From Anaerolineae bacterium (lineage in GTDB: Bacteria > Chloroflexota > Anaerolineae > Aggregatilineales > Aggregatilineaceae), in contig JAFGJA010000471.1 of the NCBI GenBank assembly GCA_016929355.1, positions 1 to 11,652 of the forward strand: a stretch of DNA of 11,652 nucleotides, read 5' to 3'. The position numbers were made by a program, and so were the translations under genes. This document shows positions 8,601 through 11,652 of the stretch, one piece after another. Each line of letters begins with the position of its first letter. Position 1 is the first letter of the stretch. The notes beneath the pieces were generated by a model. The model was not told the origin of the DNA. It worked only from the letters and a program-made list of their open reading frames with translations, and searched no databases.

Positions 8601-10077
8601 CGAGTTGTTTGAGCAGCGTCAGCGTTTCTTGATAGACCACCTGCAACCCGGTCAAGCCTTCGGCGGGTTGGCGCGCCAATTCCGTATCAACTTCATCCAG
8701 CCAATCCAGCACGGGATCAGCGCCCTCGATCTGGTTCAAACGATCCCGCAAGCGGACTAAGTGTGGGCGCAGCAAAACGACCTGTGGTACTTGCAACGTC
8801 AATTGTTCAGCTAACAACCATTGGATGTGCTGCGCGCTGGTGCGGGTTTCATTAGCAGTGAGTAACGCTTGCCCGGCGGCGGGCGCATCTTCGGCAAAGA
8901 GCGGTTCGAGCGCGGCCATGAATCCGGCAGGCGGCGGCGTGACGTGCTGATCCTCAAGCGTTGCCATTGCCGCGATCAGAAACCGGATCAAGGGTTCGTT
9001 GCGGGCATCGGCTTGCGGCAGTAGATCATGCAGCAAGGACTGCGCGCGCGGCCAGTTTTCGCTCTCGATGTAGATGCGGATCGCGTCGAGATCGGCCTGC
9101 GTGCGGATGTAATGCAGATGTGACTCAATCTCGGTAGCGAGGGCGCGGGCGTCGGGGTGGCCGGGGTCCATCACCAGCGCATTGCTCAGAATATCGCGCA
9201 GTTCTTCGAGTTCCTGCTGGCTGGCGGTGGGTCGGACGCGGCGGCGCACCTGGGTAATAATGTCGTCGCGCGTGCGTTCGAGCGGTTGGCGATAGGCGGC
9301 TAACGTTTGCCGCAGGTCCATGATCGTGCCGTAGCGCCGCCGGGGATCGGGATGCACGGCGCGCGTCAGCAGCGTTTGCAACCGCGCCGGGATGCGCTGC
9401 GAATCCGGGCCGAAGTTCACAAAAAACGTGTCGTTATCCTTAACTTCGACGCTCAGACGGTTGCCGCCCGTCAGGATGAAATAGAGCAGTTCACCGACCT
9501 GATACACGTCCGTTGCCCGGTTGACATTGGGCAGCGCGCCGGGTTCATCCAGAAACACGGCATTGCCCCAATCGATCACGGTCAGACGGTAGGTGTCACG
9601 ATTCCAAAAGAGATGTTTCGCGTCAACATCGTTGTAGATGACCTGTTTGTCGTGCGCGTGGGCCAGCAGATCAAGCAGGCGATCCACAATCACCAGGGTT
9701 TCGAGTTCGGGCAAAAAGGCGTGTTGTTCGGCTAAAGCGAGGACCATATTTTCCACGATTTCGCCTTGCGCGAGGTCCATCACGATGTATTCGTGGGTTT
9801 GGCCCCCGACGCGAAATGTGCCTCTGCCGCGCAGTGCGGCTAAGACCGGATGCCCGGCGAGGCGTTCAAGCGCTTGCCGTTCGGTACGGATGCTGACTTC
9901 TTGCCCGGCACGCATCGGCGGAGCATCCTGGGGAGCAGGTCGTTTGATGACCACCGGGCGATCATGGTCATGTGTATCATAGGCGCGCAGCGTTTCACCA
10001 GATCGACCACGCGGGTAAATGTGATCGTAGCGGTAGCGGTTGTCAAATAAACTCTCGGTCCGACGCCCAGCAGCCAT
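5653..10077 (-). CDS. Giant membrane-anchored atypical protein kinase with helical repeats, Thr/Pro stalk and beta-rich ectodomain
   Basis: I chose ATG 10077 (1474 residues), with GGGGAG eleven bases upstream, over an in-frame GTG at 10104 that has no ribosome site. Residues about 10-275 are kinase-like: Gly 24 and 27, Lys 45 (VVIKRP), helix-C Glu 66, catalytic loop YNDVDAKHLFW (148-158) with catalytic Asp 150 but Asp 152 and His 155 at the usual Lys and Asn positions, and DWG (169-171). The short activation segment has no APE and ends at the helix-F Asp 190 (TDVYQVGELLYFILTGG). Residues about 280-1055 are helical with TPR-like spacing. An acidic segment (about 1060-1099) and a short basic patch precede the single helix at 1117-1136. 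Residues 1140-1270 are a Thr/Pro-rich stalk. Residues 1275-1474 look beta-rich, perhaps concanavalin/LamG-like (FSVRRTNANTISFYVDDKWLG). The protein probably couples an outside ligand to inside phosphorylation. It is the first gene of the three-gene operon. Confidence 0.9.
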   Translation of the reverse strand: MAAGRRTESLFDNRYRYDHIYPRGRSGETLRAYDTHDHDRPVVIKRPAPQDAPPMRAGQEVSIRTERQALERLAGHPVLAALRGRGTFRVGGQTHEYIVMDLAQGEIVENMVLALAEQHAFLPELETLVIVDRLLDLLAHAHDKQVIYNDVDAKHLFWNRDTYRLTVIDWGNAVFLDEPGALPNVNRATDVYQVGELLYFILTGGNRLSVEVKDNDTFFVNFGPDSQRIPARLQTLLTRAVHPDPRRRYGTIMDLRQTLAAYRQPLERTRDDIITQVRRRVRPTASQQELEELRDILSNALVMDPGHPDARALATEIESHLHYIRTQADLDAIRIYIESENWPRAQSLLHDLLPQADARNEPLIRFLIAAMATLEDQHVTPPPAGFMAALEPLFAEDAPAAGQALLTANETRTSAQHIQWLLAEQLTLQVPQVVLLRPHLVRLRDRLNQIEGADPVLDWLDEVDTELARQPAEGLTGLQVVYQETLTLLKQLETTLENLDDAENDLASVIRAQRAANEVITRLGEVGHVAYSDPARARELLRRAAMVDPTSPHFDALHAYFDEVQQAIRALSQFKPRQDGSNLTTWFVNVHNLIQPYLNDLGDERLHTIAGAVQRAADGWTAILSYLALGRRQPTIQEIRRTADTIRPFNEHIAAFLGTIANRLPDAAHAETLSPNTSLANTLIEGWHAWDRGDGTHAMQLAQTAHEHATLDGERLAADRLRRLGELLDSWLSAEGPQNQQRTDQTEMQALAVLLRDEERERQTFAEQMPNTSTYLRAMERGIVAYMHQSSSAGWRALFMHYTLRGMLALFNDNFEEAEFWRDVATRSWDNARTHRLFQILDRTLTSRRLIERAEQVLNAVSGPQDLGEARQALNAPLAGEVLVGAEDAVIQTSEALSHWSDGDFYAARQALEHALVNIQRAVETANLQIDPFVDLLTHWRDVAAELHQLRLTIEQGANMTSAEPDPTLRQAHAQIVALTQQTLGADYTHQVRQWEDTYRAVLDTYTSQRLERRDKLAEFSRHFVSLFITRHPAYPLFRHWEAMTQQLPPDQAEDAMIDLEDGALYTDRGYGDADYDEVVYEDDPSDAPAYLEDDRDPEPIPRSTARRASGSDLPWNLIIGLALLLIIGAAGFAIWRTMGQSDETGEPTVGPRPTNIMATMPPTFTPETVASEVAPANAAPTTAPDAAAIAAEQTDVPTYVIPTALPTDSPTLTATIPPTATSTPLPLPTNTPTEPPTATPTDMIPPTETPTPFYTATFLPTNTPIPVVAVAGGGSQYDILAALTNAPAELLPAPDTILQPASDKAGSWLLVTGNNQFLSLAFPPDLINTLFQAGAASTFRRADVILELIQVDPAALDSGAVAFGLGAENTDGEQTIGQVQFVQTNFVSVGLNQNGRFRSTSEYPQQSTAITFSVRRTNANTISFYVDDKWLGDSVFLFTQGEPITLILYVTGQNVVIDVRNFGIDFSPRDEIP
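6270..6620. repeat. Low-complexity coding tract for the second Thr/Pro stalk
   Basis: This part of the large kinase gene codes for units such as TPT, PPTATPT and LPTNTP on the minus strand. It is less regular than the tract at 2284-2645. The plus strand carries an apparent Gly/Val-rich open frame here that is only a shadow of this composition. Confidence 0.65.
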
Positions 10078-10088
10078 AACGTGATATA

Positions 10089-10094
10089 CTCCCC
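10089..10094 (-). promoter_or_regulatory. Shine-Dalgarno site supporting the large kinase start at 10077
   Basis: GGGGAG on the minus strand lies eleven bases before ATG 10077, a slightly long spacing. The alternative GTG at 10104 has no purine-rich site before it and lies only about ten bases from the predicted transcript start. Confidence 0.5.
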
Positions 10095-10110
10095 GGTTGA
10101 ACACCTGATT

Positions 10111-10133
10111 GATGCGCCCCTATTGTACGCATC
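10111..10133. promoter_or_regulatory. Small inverted repeat across the operon -10 box, possible operator
   Basis: GATGCG (10111-10116) and CGCATC (10128-10133) are perfect inverted arms separated by eleven bases. The spacer contains the predicted -10 box of the kinase operon. A dimeric repressor bound here would block the promoter. Six-base arms can arise by chance, so this is only a candidate. Confidence 0.3.
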
Positions 10134-10151
10134 CGTGCGCCGTAATACCAA
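10122..10151 (-). promoter_or_regulatory. Candidate promoter of the kinase operon
   Basis: On the minus strand TTGGTA (10151-10146) and TACAAT (10127-10122) are separated by 18 bases and match the sigma70 consensus at 4 and 5 of 6 positions. Initiation would be near 10115, giving a leader of about 38 bases before ATG 10077. Confidence 0.5.
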
Positions 10152-10164
10152 AAACGTGCTACAG

Positions 10165-10193
10165 TTGAGGGGAGTAGTTCATGCATTTATCCT
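10165..10193 (+). promoter_or_regulatory. Weak candidate promoter of the regulator gene
   Basis: TTGAGG (10165-10170) and TATCCT (10188-10193) are 17 bases apart, each matching consensus at 4 of 6 positions. Initiation near 10200 would remove the short ORF at 10181 from the transcript and leave ATG 10203 almost leaderless. A more upstream start would include the short ORF. The sequence does not settle which is used. Confidence 0.25.
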
Positions 10194-10255
10194 GGATGGT
10201 ATATGACCACAACCTTCAATTTCTATTTTTTCGGCCCGCCGCGATTGCGCATTGA
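10181..10255 (+). CDS. Short ORF of 24 codons overlapping the regulator start, possible leader peptide
   Basis: ATG 10181 has GAGGGGAG (10167-10174) six bases upstream, a much better ribosome site than that of the regulator. The frame runs 24 codons to a double TGA at 10253, ending 53 bases inside the regulator gene in another frame. The peptide begins MHLSWMVYDHN and resembles nothing I know. It could couple or limit translation of the regulator, or be fortuitous. It does not look like the true N-terminus of the regulator, whose own frame fits the family from residue 3 onward. Confidence 0.3.
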   Translation: MHLSWMVYDHNLQFLFFRPAAIAH

Positions 10256-11652
10256 TGATCATGTGGTAACGCTGCCACCACAGCCCGCCGCGTTCTGTTC
10301 GTTTCTGGTGTTGAATCGCCAGCGCCGGATCACGCGCGAGGAAGTGCAGGTTGCGTTTTGGCCGGATGCCGAACCATCCCGCGCGCAGGAACGACTGCGG
10401 CGCACGCTGTATCTATTGCGCAAAGCCATCGATCCGCATACGAATTTAGTCGCAACAGAAGGCACGGAACTTGCCATTGCGCCGGATGCCCCCCTGTGGA
10501 TCGATTATGAGGCGTTCGAAAAAACGCTGATGGATGCTTACCGCCACGATCCGCCGGATCGTAAGCTGTTGGCGCAGGCAATCACGCTGTACAAGGATGA
10601 TTTGCTTAAAGATATTTACGCGGATTGGGTGCTGCTCGAACGCGAACATGCCCGGCAGCAATTTTTAACTGCGCTGCGGCATATGCTGCAATTATGCCAG
10701 CAGACCGGTGACTGGCCGAATGTGATCCGGTATGCGTTGATGCTGCTCGAACATGATCCCTTTCAAGAAGTGGCGCACCAGGCGTTGATGATGGCTTATG
10801 CAGTGAGTGGGGATCGCAGCGCGGCGTTAAGGCAGTACCAACAGTGTGTGCAGTTGATGCGGGATGAGTTGGACGCCGAGCCATTGCCCGAAACAACACA
10901 GCTTTACGACGATATTCGTCAGGGACACGGTGTTACACCGCTCGTTTTACCTGCGCCTATCGTGATTGATGCGCCGGTAGCCACCGATCTGGAAGCGATG
11001 CCCCTGGTGGGGCGCGAGTCAGAATTAGCGGCTGTTGCTGCCGAGTGGCATATCTGCCAGCGTGGACACAGCCGTTTGGTGTTGGTGACAGGCTCGGCGG
11101 GGATGGGCAAAACGCGGTTGGTGCATGAAGCGGCGCAACATATTCCCGGCCCGGAAGTGCAGGTGATCACCGGGCATTGTTACGCGATGGAAGCGGGCAC
11201 GCCGTACCAGCTCATTGCGGACTTGATGCGCGGGACAGCGGAGATCGTAGCGGACAATTTGAGTCCGGCAGCGCGCTCCGATCTGGCGCAGTTGGTTCCC
11301 GCGCTGCGCGGATCGTTTGGGGATGAACTGGCTAGCGCCGCCCGATCATTGCCGGATGCGGCGGTGCGTTTGCAGGAGGCGGTCACGGCGGCAATCCGGT
11401 TGTTGGCAGCGTCTGAGGGCGGTTTGTGGCTGATCACAGAGGATTTGCATTGGGCTGACCCGGCGAGTCTGGCCTCTTTGAATCATACGCTGCGCCATTG
11501 TCACGATTTGCCGTTGATGGTGCTGGCGACATTACGCGACGAGGAAGTCTCATTCGATTCCCCGATCATGGATTGGCCGACGAATTCGGTTCATGCTCCC
11601 GCACCGACCACGCGCGTGCAGCTTGTTCCCTTGCAGCCCGCTCAGTTGAGTG
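10203..11652 (+). CDS. SARP/BTAD-type transcriptional regulator with AAA/STAND-like ATPase domain, C-terminus cut by window edge
   Basis: The frame opens at ATG 10203 and stays open to the right edge (483 codons). Residues 1-98 look like the winged-helix DNA-binding domain of SARP-type activators (FYFFGPPRLRIDDHVVTL, then REEVQVAFWPDAEPSRAQ and LRRTLYLLRKAID). Residues about 100-240 are a bacterial transcriptional activation (BTAD) helical domain. The ATPase part begins near 267 (PLVGRESELA), with Walker A GSAGMGKT at 297-304 and a Walker B-type strand LWLITEDLHWAD at 408-419. Relatives such as AfsR and many Chloroflexota homologues continue with TPR repeats and act as ligand- or protein-gated activators; that part is outside the window. 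It is divergent from the kinase operon across 125 bases and may regulate it, which is inference. Its own ribosome site is poor, and a short ORF with a good site overlaps its start. Confidence 0.9.
   Translation, partial: MTTTFNFYFFGPPRLRIDDHVVTLPPQPAAFCSFLVLNRQRRITREEVQVAFWPDAEPSRAQERLRRTLYLLRKAIDPHTNLVATEGTELAIAPDAPLWIDYEAFEKTLMDAYRHDPPDRKLLAQAITLYKDDLLKDIYADWVLLEREHARQQFLTALRHMLQLCQQTGDWPNVIRYALMLLEHDPFQEVAHQALMMAYAVSGDRSAALRQYQQCVQLMRDELDAEPLPETTQLYDDIRQGHGVTPLVLPAPIVIDAPVATDLEAMPLVGRESELAAVAAEWHICQRGHSRLVLVTGSAGMGKTRLVHEAAQHIPGPEVQVITGHCYAMEAGTPYQLIADLMRGTAEIVADNLSPAARSDLAQLVPALRGSFGDELASAARSLPDAAVRLQEAVTAAIRLLAASEGGLWLITEDLHWADPASLASLNHTLRHCHDLPLMVLATLRDEEVSFDSPIMDWPTNSVHAPAPTTRVQLVPLQPAQLS

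Noticed and set aside
10078..10104. Nine-residue N-terminal extension of the large kinase from a GTG start
   Set aside because: No ribosome site precedes GTG 10104, it is very close to the predicted transcript start, and a purine-rich site precedes ATG 10077.

Overview
The window looks like bacterial chromosome from a Chloroflexota-type organism, probably in or near Anaerolineae. That assignment is an inference from protein style: long Thr/Pro-rich stalks between one membrane helix and an external domain, a multi-membrane GT39-like glycosyltransferase with an Asp-Glu-Gly motif after its first helix, and a BTAD/AAA regulator. Base composition is moderately GC-rich and even. No transposase, phage gene or CRISPR array is visible.

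Layout. (1) Positions 1-1806, minus strand: a two-gene unit. A 270-residue membrane protein with a Thr/Pro stalk and a beta-rich external domain is followed, through a 4-base GTGA overlap, by a GT39-like glycosyltransferase that runs off the left edge. (2) Positions 1868-2023, plus strand: a tRNA-Val(GAC) gene with a near-consensus promoter and a strong intrinsic terminator, divergent from unit 1 and tail-to-tail with unit 3. (3) Positions 2057-10077, minus strand: a three-gene operon with gaps of only 24 and 35 bases. In transcription order it encodes a giant membrane-anchored kinase-like protein with a beta-rich external domain, a soluble kinase-like protein, and a membrane-anchored helical-repeat protein with an external SH3b domain. 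(4) Positions 10203 to the right edge, plus strand: a divergent SARP/BTAD-type regulator with an AAA/STAND-like ATPase domain, preceded by a short overlapping ORF with a good ribosome binding site.

How it may work together (inference). The operon looks like an envelope-sensing phospho-signalling module. Two single-pass proteins place an SH3b domain and a sandwich-like domain outside the cell on Thr/Pro stalks, and large helical-repeat and kinase-like domains inside. The two kinase-like domains share unusual features: Tyr-x-Asp replaces His-Arg-Asp, His replaces the metal-binding Asn five residues after the catalytic Asp, and the activation segment is short with no APE motif. In both, the DFG-position Asp lies exactly 21 residues before the helix-F Asp. 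This pair is the most interesting signal in the window. The divergent regulator may control the operon, but nothing in the sequence proves it.
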